Positions 17,601-23,203 of a DNA stretch of 23,272 nucleotides are shown here, piece by piece; the first letter of the stretch is position 1, and every line of letters starts with the position of its first letter. The translations under genes were made by a program, and so were the position numbers. The notes under the pieces are model-generated. The model had not been told where the DNA came from, did not search any database, and saw only the letters and a list, made by a program, of their open reading frames with translations. Source of the stretch: Cuspidothrix sp046080565 (GTDB taxonomy: Bacteria > Cyanobacteriota > Cyanobacteriia > Cyanobacteriales > Nostocaceae); assembly GCA_046080565.1 (NCBI GenBank), contig JBJTUF010000215.1:1-23272 (forward strand), read 5' to 3'.

Positions 17601-18801
17601 TGACAAATCACCTTATACCATTACCCTCCGCGTTGGTCGTCCCTACCGAGTCAGCCCTGGTGCAGTGCTGCAAGTAGAAGATGGGGACTTGGTGCAACGG
17701 GGTGACAACTTAGTGTTGCTGGTGTTTGAACGTGCCAAAACTGGAGACATTATCCAAGGTTTACCCCGCATTGAAGAACTACTAGAAGCCCGTAAACCCA
17801 AGGAAGCCTGTATTTTAGCCCGTCGTCCAGGAGAAGTGAAAGTGGTTTATGGTGATGGTGATGAAGTTACATCCATCATGCGTGAAGCCTATTCTATTAA
17901 GGTGATTGAAAATAACGGCGCAGTGACAGATTATCCCCTCGGACCTGGACAAAACCTCATAGTTCCTGACGGAGCGGCTATAGAAGCAGGTCAACCTTTA
18001 ACAGATGGACCTTCTAACCCCCATGAAATTTTGGAGATATTCTTCAGCTTGGGTTCAGAAGACGGGGTTTATGCTTGTGCTTCCCATGCTCTACAAAAGG
18101 TACAAACCTTTTTGGTGAATGAGGTACAGATGGTGTACCAATCCCAAGGTATTGATATTGCCGATAAACACATCGAGGTCATCGTTCGCCAAATGACGAA
18201 TAAAGTCCGTATTGATGACGGTGGCGATACTACTATGTTGCCTGGGGAATTGGTGGAACTACGCCAAGTAGAGCAGGTGAATGAGGCAATGTCCATTACA
18301 GGTGGGGCTAGAGCGCAATATACACCCATGTTATTAGGTATCACCAAGGCATCCTTAAATACTGACAGTTTCATATCTGCGGCATCCTTCCAAGAAACCA
18401 CTAGGGTATTAACGGAAGCAGCCATTGAGGGTAAATCTGACTGGTTACGGGGTCTGAAGGAAAACGTGATCATTGGTCGTTTGATTCCTGCTGGTACTGG
18501 TTATAATACCTATGAGGAAGCGGGAACAATTGACGACTATGTAACAGATATAGGGATTGGCGTACTGGATGAAGTGGATGATCCCTTGGATATGGTTTTA
18601 GATGACCGGACAGCTAAACTCTATAATCTGGATGCACAGGGTATGGGTGAAGGTAGTTTTGGTAGCAAAATGGGAGAACGTCTGATTCTTGATGATGATG
18701 ATGATGATCTAATTGCTGATGAAATCAGTGACCTTGTGGAAGATGAAGATTTTGATGATGATGGAGATGATGATGATGATGATGATTTTGATGATGAATA
18801 A
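14683..18801 (+). CDS. rpoC2: DNA-directed RNA polymerase subunit beta-prime (C-terminal part, RpoC2)
   Basis: A 1372-residue subunit. The N-terminal part holds the bridge helix/trigger loop region: [20 protein letters not shown] near 129-148, [21 protein letters not shown] near 322-342. From about residue 345 to about 1015 lies the large cyanobacterial SI3 insertion in the trigger loop, with repeated barrel-sandwich-like units (for example [20 protein letters not shown]). The conserved end resumes with [20 protein letters not shown] (about 1022-1041), [16 protein letters not shown] and [16 protein letters not shown]. Two oddities are seen: a repeat-like stretch at about 947-976 near the end of SI3, and an acidic tail of Asp runs (6 and 7 in a row) encoded by GAT repeats. 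An acidic C-terminus may modulate DNA or partner contacts, but this is inference. Confidence 0.99.
   Translation: [1372 protein letters not shown]
17524..17611 (+). repeat. Composite repeat embedded in-frame in rpoC2
   Basis: The first part is CCCTTCGGCTACGCTCAGGG (17524-17543), whose ends pair (CCCT/AGGG) and which belongs to a class of small palindromes common in Nostocales. Then come GTCAGTGGTCA (17556-17566) and ACAACGGACAACGGACAAC heptamer-like units with ACAACTGACAA following. The frame stays open and encodes a Ser/Thr/Asp-rich linker, [11 protein letters not shown] to QLTTDKS, inside the last part of SI3 just before [18 protein letters not shown]. Confidence 0.65.
18691..18786 (+). 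repeat. GAT trinucleotide runs encoding the RpoC2 acidic tail
   Basis: Six GAT codons in a row (18691-18708) and seven (18766-18786) with further GAT/GAA between and after. Such pure codon runs are prone to slippage, so tail length probably varies between strains. Confidence 0.85.
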
Positions 18802-18818
18802 AGTCGGGTAATGTTGAC

Positions 18819-18853
18819 GGTTGGCAGTTAAGATTCAGAGTTAACTGTCAACC
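18819..18853. terminator. Strong hairpin between convergent rpoC2 and 18864-19235
   Basis: GGTTGGCAGTTAA (18819-18831) pairs with TTAACTGTCAACC (18841-18853): 13 bp with a single G-T, 9-base loop. It begins 18 bases past the rpoC2 stop codon. No T-tract follows on the plus strand, so termination may be imperfect or factor-dependent. It resembles the GGTTGACAGTTAA repeat family of these genomes. Confidence 0.65.
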
Positions 18854-18863
18854 TATCCTGCCA

Positions 18864-19235
18864 TTAAAAATCACCAAGCTTGATCTTAATTCCAGAATTA
18901 AGGCGAGGAACTTTTAAGTATTCAACTGGTTCATAAATTTGACGATTTGAGTTATTAGGATCTTCACAGGATTGAAAAAAAGATTCTGGATTATTGATAT
19001 AGTTAATAGGATTTATTTTTTTGCATTCTGGATCGCTGATACTTAAAGATGATTTATTATTTGGTTTATTTGCTTCCTGCCAATAACTGTTAATTGTTGC
19101 TGGTTGTGTAATCAGATTCTTGGCTTGATCCTTTGGCAGTTTTGCTGGAACAACAGGTTTACTTTCAGCGTTAGCACTCTGATGGACTATGGACTCACAG
19201 AAGAAAATCATCAACATCAGAAAAAATAATTTCAT
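18864..19235 (-). CDS. Small putative secreted protein of unknown function
   Basis: A 123-residue protein. Residues 1-23 are a clear signal peptide: MKLFFLMLMIFFCESIVHQS followed by ANA, with cleavage likely after Ala23. The mature part has no cysteine-rich or known motif; two cysteines (CKKINPINY and SCEDPNN) could form a disulfide. The C-terminus is YLKVPRLNSGIKIKLGDF. It is asparagine- and lysine-rich. No family is recognised. It is convergent with rpoC2 and divergent from the GIY-YIG gene 400 bases away. No Shine-Dalgarno sequence is obvious, so the start rests on the signal peptide. Confidence 0.7.
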   Translation of the reverse strand: MKLFFLMLMIFFCESIVHQSANAESKPVVPAKLPKDQAKNLITQPATINSYWQEANKPNNKSSLSISDPECKKINPINYINNPESFFQSCEDPNNSNRQIYEPVEYLKVPRLNSGIKIKLGDF

Positions 19236-19379
19236 ATTTTAAGCAAGGATCATGAATAGGTAAAATTATAAAATGAATTTGGGAAGATTGCTATTATCTC
19301 TTGTTTGTTGTTATTAAAAATTAGTAAAAGTTCAAATTTCTTTATTTTAGTTCAGTCCTAGGATTTTATATAATAAAAT

Positions 19380-19594
19380 GACTTACGCAAGTGTCACAAG
19401 GAAAATCTGGTGTAAGGTGTGTCAGATATAGCAGAAGACAAGAGACAAAAGGCAATGGTAAAACCCTTGCTATGATTAAGTCTTAAGGATCAATCATGTC
19501 CTAATCATTTTGGCTACAGCTATATCAAAAATCTCTTAATTTGCATGATTTATGCAGTCTGATGCACCCTAATAATCTTGGAGTTGCGTCAGTC
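19380..19594. mobile_element. Possible degenerate MITE-like element in the divergent intergenic region
   Basis: GACTTACGCAA (19380-19390) and TTGCGTCAGTC (19584-19594) are inverse complements at 10 of 11 positions. Inside, GATATAGC (19425-19432) and GCTATATC (19519-19526) are exact inverse complements. ACTTACGCA ends recall small elements in Nostocales intergenic regions. No target duplication is evident, so this is a weak call. The flanks (19236-19379, 19595-19636) show only AT-rich sequence. Confidence 0.4.
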
Positions 19595-19636
19595 TTGAAT
19601 AAATCGTAATTGGATAATTGATTATTTAATTAATTT

Positions 19637-20179
19637 ATGACTACAGAAATAGGTTCATCAAGTTTAGCTAGTTTGGAATACTATCCTTATGTTGATAGTG
19701 ATGGCGAAGTTTTATCACAATTTCAAGGTAAAATAGGAGTTTATGCCATTTTCAATCAAGATAAAATTCTGGTATTTATTGGCTATTCTCGTGATATTTA
19801 TTTGAGTTTAATTCAGCACTTAGTCCGGCAACAGGAAAATTGCTATTGGGTAAAGGTACAAACTATAGAACGTCCGCATCGAACAATTTTAGAGAATATT
19901 GAAAAATCTTGGATTCAGGAAAATCCTGACCTTGTGGCTAATGTTGAGGATAGACCAAAATGGATTAATCCCATTGATGTGAAACCATTAATGACAGCAG
20001 AAGAAAAAAATAATTATGAGAATATAGCTATTGATGAATTGGCTAAAAGCAAAGTTTTGAAAAATGTAGCCCGGCGGGTTGAACAAGAAATTTTAGGGGT
20101 TTTAGCAATCAGGGGAGTAAAAACACAAATCCGCTTTAATCCTAAATTAAAAGAAGCCGGATTATTAGATTTAAAGTAA
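19637..20179 (+). CDS. GIY-YIG nuclease-fold protein, plastid GRXS16 N-domain-like
   Basis: A 180-residue protein. Residues 32-60 carry a GIY-YIG core: KIGVYAIFNQDKILVFIGYS then RDIYLSLIQHL. The first motif is GVY and the second IGYS-R, with Arg52 in the expected place. WVKVQTIERP and LENIEKSWIQENPD (to about 98) follow. The pattern GVYAI-F-x-D...VFIGYSRDI...HL...VKV...W resembles the N-terminal domain of the plant plastid glutaredoxin GRXS16, as I remember it. The second half (about 110-180) is lysine-rich, with no recognised domain and no glutaredoxin CPYC/CGFS site. Nuclease activity is plausible but not shown; the family includes members with weak or regulatory function. Neighbours do not hint at a role. 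Confidence 0.75.
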   Translation: MTTEIGSSSLASLEYYPYVDSDGEVLSQFQGKIGVYAIFNQDKILVFIGYSRDIYLSLIQHLVRQQENCYWVKVQTIERPHRTILENIEKSWIQENPDLVANVEDRPKWINPIDVKPLMTAEEKNNYENIAIDELAKSKVLKNVARRVEQEILGVLAIRGVKTQIRFNPKLKEAGLLDLK

Positions 20180-20255
20180 GCATTCCGTAGTGAATTTTAT
20201 ATCAATTCAGGCCAATTACTGACTATATAACTCCTTGGTGAGTAATTGTCTTTTT

Positions 20256-20283
20256 CCTATTACCAATTACCTATTACCAATTA
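20256..20283. repeat. Four alternating heptamers CCTATTA/CCAATTA
   Basis: CCTATTA, CCAATTA, CCTATTA, CCAATTA in direct succession, in the 218-base gap between the GIY-YIG gene and the convergent secreted-protein gene. This is the same family as the arrays at 3495 and 12600. Confidence 0.85.
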
Positions 20284-20356
20284 CCAGCCTCAACAGATAT
20301 GATAAGTATTCAATCGGACATGATATTACTGGTATTGTGGATTTAATCCCTATAAT

Positions 20357-20381
20357 TTTAGCGGGCAAAATGCCCGCACCA
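20357..20381 (+). repeat. Dispersed hairpin repeat, copy 2
   Basis: GCGGGCA/TGCCCGC (20361-20367 with 20371-20377) around AAA. It matches the inverse complement of 984-1008 at 24 of 25 positions, including the flanking TTTA and CACCA. It lies between two convergent genes and may terminate both. Confidence 0.75.
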
Positions 20382-20397
20382 TAAGATTGGGAATGTT

Positions 20398-20829
20398 TTA
20401 TCGAGGAGCTAGATTTTGAAAGCGGTATTCAGTACCAACTCTAAGTTTGTTGCTGTTATACCGAGGAGACATGAGCAGGGAAGAGTCGTAGGGATTGGGT
20501 AAGTCAGGTGTGCGAAGATAGGGGTCATTTGTGCTTTGTTGGGCTAGAACATCTTGATAGAGGATATTGATAAGTTGGGCATCTTTAGCAATTTCATTGT
20601 CAGTGAAAGCACTACCATATCTAGATGGAGAACCGATAAAAGCTTCTACTTGACGTTTAAAGCTGCCGTTTTCGTAAAAGTTAGGATCATTTTGAAAATA
20701 AGCTTTGACAAAAGTATTACTTGTGGTTTCGTAGTTAGATGGTTCACTTTCGGCTTGAGCAGGTGAGATCAGAAAGGCACTAGTAGCTAAAAGTACCAAT
20801 AATCCACTTCGGGGAAATTTTATACCCAT
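20398..20829 (-). CDS. Small putative secreted protein of unknown function
   Basis: A 143-residue protein with a textbook signal peptide (MGIKFPRSGLLVLLATSAFL ending ISPAQA, cleavage about after residue 26). GAGGAG lies eight bases before the ATG, which fixes the start. The mature part has aromatic- and asparagine-rich stretches: VKAYFQNDPNFYENGSF, RYGSAFTDNEIAKDAQLIN, and LRTPDLPNPYDSSLL. It ends in LRVGTEYRFQNLAPR. No cysteine is present in the mature part. No family is recognised. The C-terminal RVGTEYRF resembles a beta-strand of envelope proteins, too little for a call. It is divergent from pyrE with a 101-base shared upstream region. Confidence 0.75.
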   Translation of the reverse strand: MGIKFPRSGLLVLLATSAFLISPAQAESEPSNYETTSNTFVKAYFQNDPNFYENGSFKRQVEAFIGSPSRYGSAFTDNEIAKDAQLINILYQDVLAQQSTNDPYLRTPDLPNPYDSSLLMSPRYNSNKLRVGTEYRFQNLAPR

Positions 20830-20930
20830 GTTGTCAACTCCTCAATTTTTGGATGAATCTTAATTTATGCTTAAATTGATAACTCTATTGAGTTTCAACT
20901 TTGGTGTAACACAATTTTTAATGGTTTGTA

Positions 20931-21560
20931 ATGTCTTATTCTTCTCAAACCCCTGATAATTCAGATATTTGGGCTACGACTACTGATTTAACTGTTCTCC
21001 GGGAAAAGTTACTAGATTTATTTTGTCGGGTTGCTTATCAAGAAGGTGATTTTGTTCTTTCTTCTGGACAACGTAGTTCTTACTATATTAATGGTAAACA
21101 GGTAACACTCCATCCTCAAGGTGCTTTGGCTGTAGCGAGGTTATTGTTACCCATATTACCGGAAGATACGCAAGCTGTAGCTGGTTTAACTTTAGGGGCT
21201 GATCCGATTGTATCAGCAGTTAGTGTGGTTTCTGTGTATGAAAATAGAGCAATACCTGCTTTGATTATTCGTAAGGAAGCCAAAGGACACGGAACAATGG
21301 CTTATATTGAGGGGCCAAGTTTACCTCCAGGTGCAAAGGTTGTCGTTTTAGAAGATGTAGTGACAACTGGACAATCTGCACTCAAAGCGGTAGAAAGGTT
21401 ACAGGCGGCTGGGTATACTGTAGATAGGGTAATATCCCTGATAGATCGTTTACAAGGTGGTGGAGAGTTATACCAATCTGTCGGTTTGCAATTTGTGGCT
21501 TTATTTACAATTGAGGATCTTCAAAAATGCTACTCAGAAATTAATTTAGCTGTTAATTAA
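20931..21560 (+). CDS. pyrE: Orotate phosphoribosyltransferase
   Basis: Converts orotate and PRPP to orotidine 5'-monophosphate in pyrimidine synthesis (cytoplasm, dimer). At 209 residues it is a usual size. Seen: DFVLSSGQRSSYYINGKQVT (40-59, orotate-binding loop), GLTLGADPI (85-93), the catalytic flexible loop RKEAKGHG (114-121), and the PRPP motif VVVLEDVVTTGQSAL (137-151). The end ALFTIEDL is typical. The ATG at 20931 has no strong ribosome binding site, and the first 20 residues are Ser/Thr-rich and variable. A later start cannot be excluded, although no ATG is near. HIP1 repeats begin about 50 bases after the stop. Confidence 0.95.
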   Translation: MSYSSQTPDNSDIWATTTDLTVLREKLLDLFCRVAYQEGDFVLSSGQRSSYYINGKQVTLHPQGALAVARLLLPILPEDTQAVAGLTLGADPIVSAVSVVSVYENRAIPALIIRKEAKGHGTMAYIEGPSLPPGAKVVVLEDVVTTGQSALKAVERLQAAGYTVDRVISLIDRLQGGGELYQSVGLQFVALFTIEDLQKCYSEINLAVN

Positions 21561-21609
21561 TGCTGAGGTTATCCATGATTAGGGGACAGTTATTCCTTTA
21601 GCAAATACC

Positions 21610-21672
21610 GAAAGCGATCGCCACACTTCCAAAAAGCGATCGCCCTCCCATTATTCCAAAAACAGCGATCCT
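21610..21672. repeat. HIP1 minisatellite, array A (3 units)
   Basis: GCGATCGC at 21614 and 21636, plus a decayed GCGATCCT at 21665, in the context AAAAAGCGATCGCCCTCCCA. Same unit type as arrays B and C. It lies between pyrE and the Uma2 pseudogene. Confidence 0.8.
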
Positions 21673-21673
21673 A

Positions 21674-22025
21674 TCAAAAAATCAACCAGCTAAAAACTTC
21701 TTGAACGGTTATATCTAATTCAACCCCTGTAAGAACAGGGAGACGATCAGTATTTTTAAATTCCCTCACTCGGCGATCGCTATCTACTACTAAAATACTC
21801 TCATCTTCAGTATCAAGCAACCAGCCTAACTCAGTACCATACTCAGCACAGTGTAGTAATTTGGCTAAGACTTGTTTATATTTCTGATCGGGAGATAGAA
21901 TTTCAATAGCCCAATCTAGATGAATTTCAAAACGATTGGCAATGAATAAATTCAGAAGCAGGTTCTGTTTCTGGCAATTGCAAAAATTCTGTGATAGTTG
22001 TGGGTTTAATTGTTGCAATAGTCAT
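21674..22025 (-). pseudogene. Uma2 family (DUF820) endonuclease-like gene with internal deletion and frameshift
   Basis: Uma2 proteins are PD-(D/E)xK-fold proteins of about 190 residues, very abundant in cyanobacteria and of unclear role. From an ATG at 22023-22025, one frame reads MTIATIKPTTITEFLQLPET EPASEFI, a standard Uma2 N-terminus, then stops at 21927. The family C-terminus continues in another frame: IANRFEIHLDWAIEILSPDQ, then VLAKLLHCAEYGTELGWLLD and LDITVQEVFSWL, ending at 21674. Joining the two lacks the middle of the domain, roughly 80 residues, with the break at about 21939-21950. The open frame starting at 22018 (MQQLNPQLSQ) uses the wrong frame for its first 25 residues. The product is therefore almost surely inactive. 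HIP1 arrays lie on both sides. Confidence 0.8.
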
Positions 22026-22057
22026 AGATTTATGCCTTCTCAAACCTCTTTAATTTT

Positions 22058-22200
22058 AACAGCGATCGCACTCCCCACATCCTCAAACAGCGATCGCCCT
22101 CTCATATTCCTAAAAAGCGATCGCACTCCCTACATCCCAAAAAAGCGATCGCTCTCCCCACATCTCCAAAAAGCGATCGCCCCTCACATCTCCCAAAAAC
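22058..22200. repeat. HIP1 minisatellite, array B (5 units, period 27-28)
   Basis: Perfect GCGATCGC sites begin at 22062, 22090, 22117, 22145 and 22173, so spacing is 28, 27, 28 and 28. The spacer approximates CTCCCCACATCCCAAAAA. It sits between the Uma2 pseudogene and the hicA promoter region. Confidence 0.9.
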
Positions 22201-22281
22201 GAACTGACAAGTCAGCGATTACGCTATCGCAAATTAAATTGCTGTCAGACTATAGACTATAATAAGCTCAAAGGAGCATCT

Positions 22282-22297
22282 ACTACTAAATAGTAGT
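22282..22297 (+). promoter_or_regulatory. Palindrome upstream of hicA, candidate toxin-antitoxin operator
   Basis: ACTACTA-AA-TAGTAGT: two perfect 7-bp arms with a 2-base centre. It lies between an AAAGGAG motif (22270-22276) and the hicA ATG at 22305. TATAAT at 22258-22263 is a possible -10, which puts the palindrome near the transcript start, the usual place for toxin-antitoxin autorepression. As RNA it could also fold and shorten the distance from AAAGGAG to the ATG. Confidence 0.5.
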
Positions 22298-22304
22298 CCT
22301 ACTA

Positions 22305-22541
22305 ATGACTAAAAAAGAAAAACTATGGCAAAAAGCTAAAAATAGTCCAGAAAATCTAACTTTTGATGAGTTTGAAAGTCTCCTCAGTCAGAATGGGTGG
22401 GAATTTAGTCGTCAAAAAGGGAGTCATCGTTTATGGTACTCACCAAGTGGCCAACCTTTACCAATTCAACCTCGGAAAGATGGAAAAGCAAAACTCTACC
22501 AAATTCAGCAGTTTTTTGAATATCAAGAGGGAAATGATTAA
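22305..22541 (+). CDS. hicA: HicA-type mRNA interferase toxin
   Basis: HicA toxins are small dsRBD-like proteins that cleave mRNA and are neutralised by HicB. This 78-residue protein has the family pattern: LTFDEFESLLSQNGWEFSRQ (18-37), then KGSHRLWYSP with the catalytic His41, and a C-terminal helix (KLYQIQQFFEYQ). No frameshift is seen. An in-frame stop lies just upstream at 22287-22289, so the ATG at 22305 is the only reasonable start. There is no Shine-Dalgarno sequence at normal distance; AAAGGAG is about 28 bases away across a palindrome. It overlaps hicB by one base, indicating translational coupling. Confidence 0.92.
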   Translation: MTKKEKLWQKAKNSPENLTFDEFESLLSQNGWEFSRQKGSHRLWYSPSGQPLPIQPRKDGKAKLYQIQQFFEYQEGND

Positions 22542-22774
22542 TGGCTACAACTAATTATGATTTTAATGATTTTACAATAAATTTATATGTTGATGAACAA
22601 GGAGATTGGTTAGCACATTTCCAAGAAATCCCTAGTATTTCAGCTTTTGGTGATACTCCTGAAGAAGCCTTACAAGAATTAAAATTAGCCTGGGAGTTAG
22701 TGAAGGAAGATTATCAACAAAAGGGTAAAGAAGTTCCCATTGCTTCTGTGCGTAGGAAATTGTACTCTTCATGA
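22541..22774 (+). CDS. hicB: HicB-type antitoxin (short form)
   Basis: A 77-residue protein with the HicB N-terminal domain: INLYVDEQGDWLAHFQEIPS near 14-33 and AFGDTPEEALQELKLAWELV near 35-54, the pattern VxxDExGxWxAxxPExPxxxAxGDTxEEAL. The start overlaps the hicA stop (TAATG). There is no room for a C-terminal ribbon-helix-helix or helix-turn-helix domain after about residue 70 (ends VRRKLYSS). Thus the DNA-binding function found in longer HicBs is not evident, and how the operator would be recognised is unclear. Its stop codon lies directly at the edge of HIP1 array C. Confidence 0.92.
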   Translation: MATTNYDFNDFTINLYVDEQGDWLAHFQEIPSISAFGDTPEEALQELKLAWELVKEDYQQKGKEVPIASVRRKLYSS

Positions 22775-22936
22775 AGCGATCGCACTCCCACACCCCAAAC
22801 AGCGATCGCCCTCCCACACCCCAAAAGCGATCACATTCCCACATCCCAACAGTGATCGCACCTCCACATCCCCAAAAAGCGATACCTTCGGTGCGCTTCG
22901 CTAACGCCCCTCCACATCCCCAAACAGCGATCGCAC
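22775..22936. repeat. HIP1 minisatellite, array C (6 units, partly decayed)
   Basis: Units at 22776 (GCGATCGC), 22802 (perfect), 22827 (GCGATCAC), 22852 (GTGATCGC), 22879 (GCGATACC) and 22927 (perfect). Spacings are 26, 25, 25, 27 and 48. The last long spacing holds an extra piece, CTTCGGTGCGCTTCGCTAAC, itself a palindrome-like repeat. It fills the gap between the convergent hicB and yoeB genes. Confidence 0.88.
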
Positions 22937-22939
22937 TGG

Positions 22940-23203
22940 TTATTCTTGGTAATGATAGCGACATGAAATAATTGTCAGATAATCATCATCAATAGCATAA
23001 ATCAGACGATTTGTTTCATCAATACGGCGAGACCAAAAACCAGACAAATTCTCTTTCAAAGGTTCGGGTTTACCAATTCCTTCAAAGGGATCTGACAAAG
23101 TTTCTTCGATAAGGCGATTGATTCTCTTTAAAGTTTTCTTGTCTTGAGATTGCCAATAAAGATAATCCTTCCACGCTTTGCTACCCCAAGCTAATTTACG
23201 CAT
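22940..23203 (-). CDS. yoeB: Txe/YoeB family mRNA interferase toxin
   Basis: An 87-residue RelE-superfamily toxin that cleaves mRNA at the ribosome. It is strikingly like E. coli YoeB as I remember it: WKDYLYWQSQDK near 11-22, GIGKPEPLKENLSGFWSRRI near 42-61, CRYHYQE at the end. The catalytic residues map to Glu47, Arg66 and His84 (E46, R65, H83 in E. coli), with Tyr85 after. The ATG at 23201-23203 is chosen; an upstream TTG would add one residue. It overlaps the antitoxin stop by 8 bases (ATGCGTAA), the normal arrangement with the antitoxin gene first. All functional residues are present, so it should be active. Confidence 0.95.
   Translation of the reverse strand: MRKLAWGSKAWKDYLYWQSQDKKTLKRINRLIEETLSDPFEGIGKPEPLKENLSGFWSRRIDETNRLIYAIDDDYLTIISCRYHYQE

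Noticed and set aside
21936..22262. Plus-strand 108-residue open frame over HIP1 array B
   Set aside because: Its second half is a translation of the tandem repeat, and its start is antisense to the Uma2 pseudogene.
22058..22936. CRISPR array
   Set aside because: Units are only 25-28 bp, with the same short spacer sequence in each; no unique 30-40 bp spacers and no cas genes are present.
22632..22964. Minus-strand 110-residue open frame with Gly/Trp/Cys-rich repeats
   Set aside because: The periodic peptide is the reverse translation of HIP1 array C, and the rest is antisense to hicB.
22771..22971. Plus-strand 66-residue His/Pro-rich open frame
   Set aside because: It is a translation of HIP1 array C; it begins inside the hicB stop region and has no ribosome binding site.
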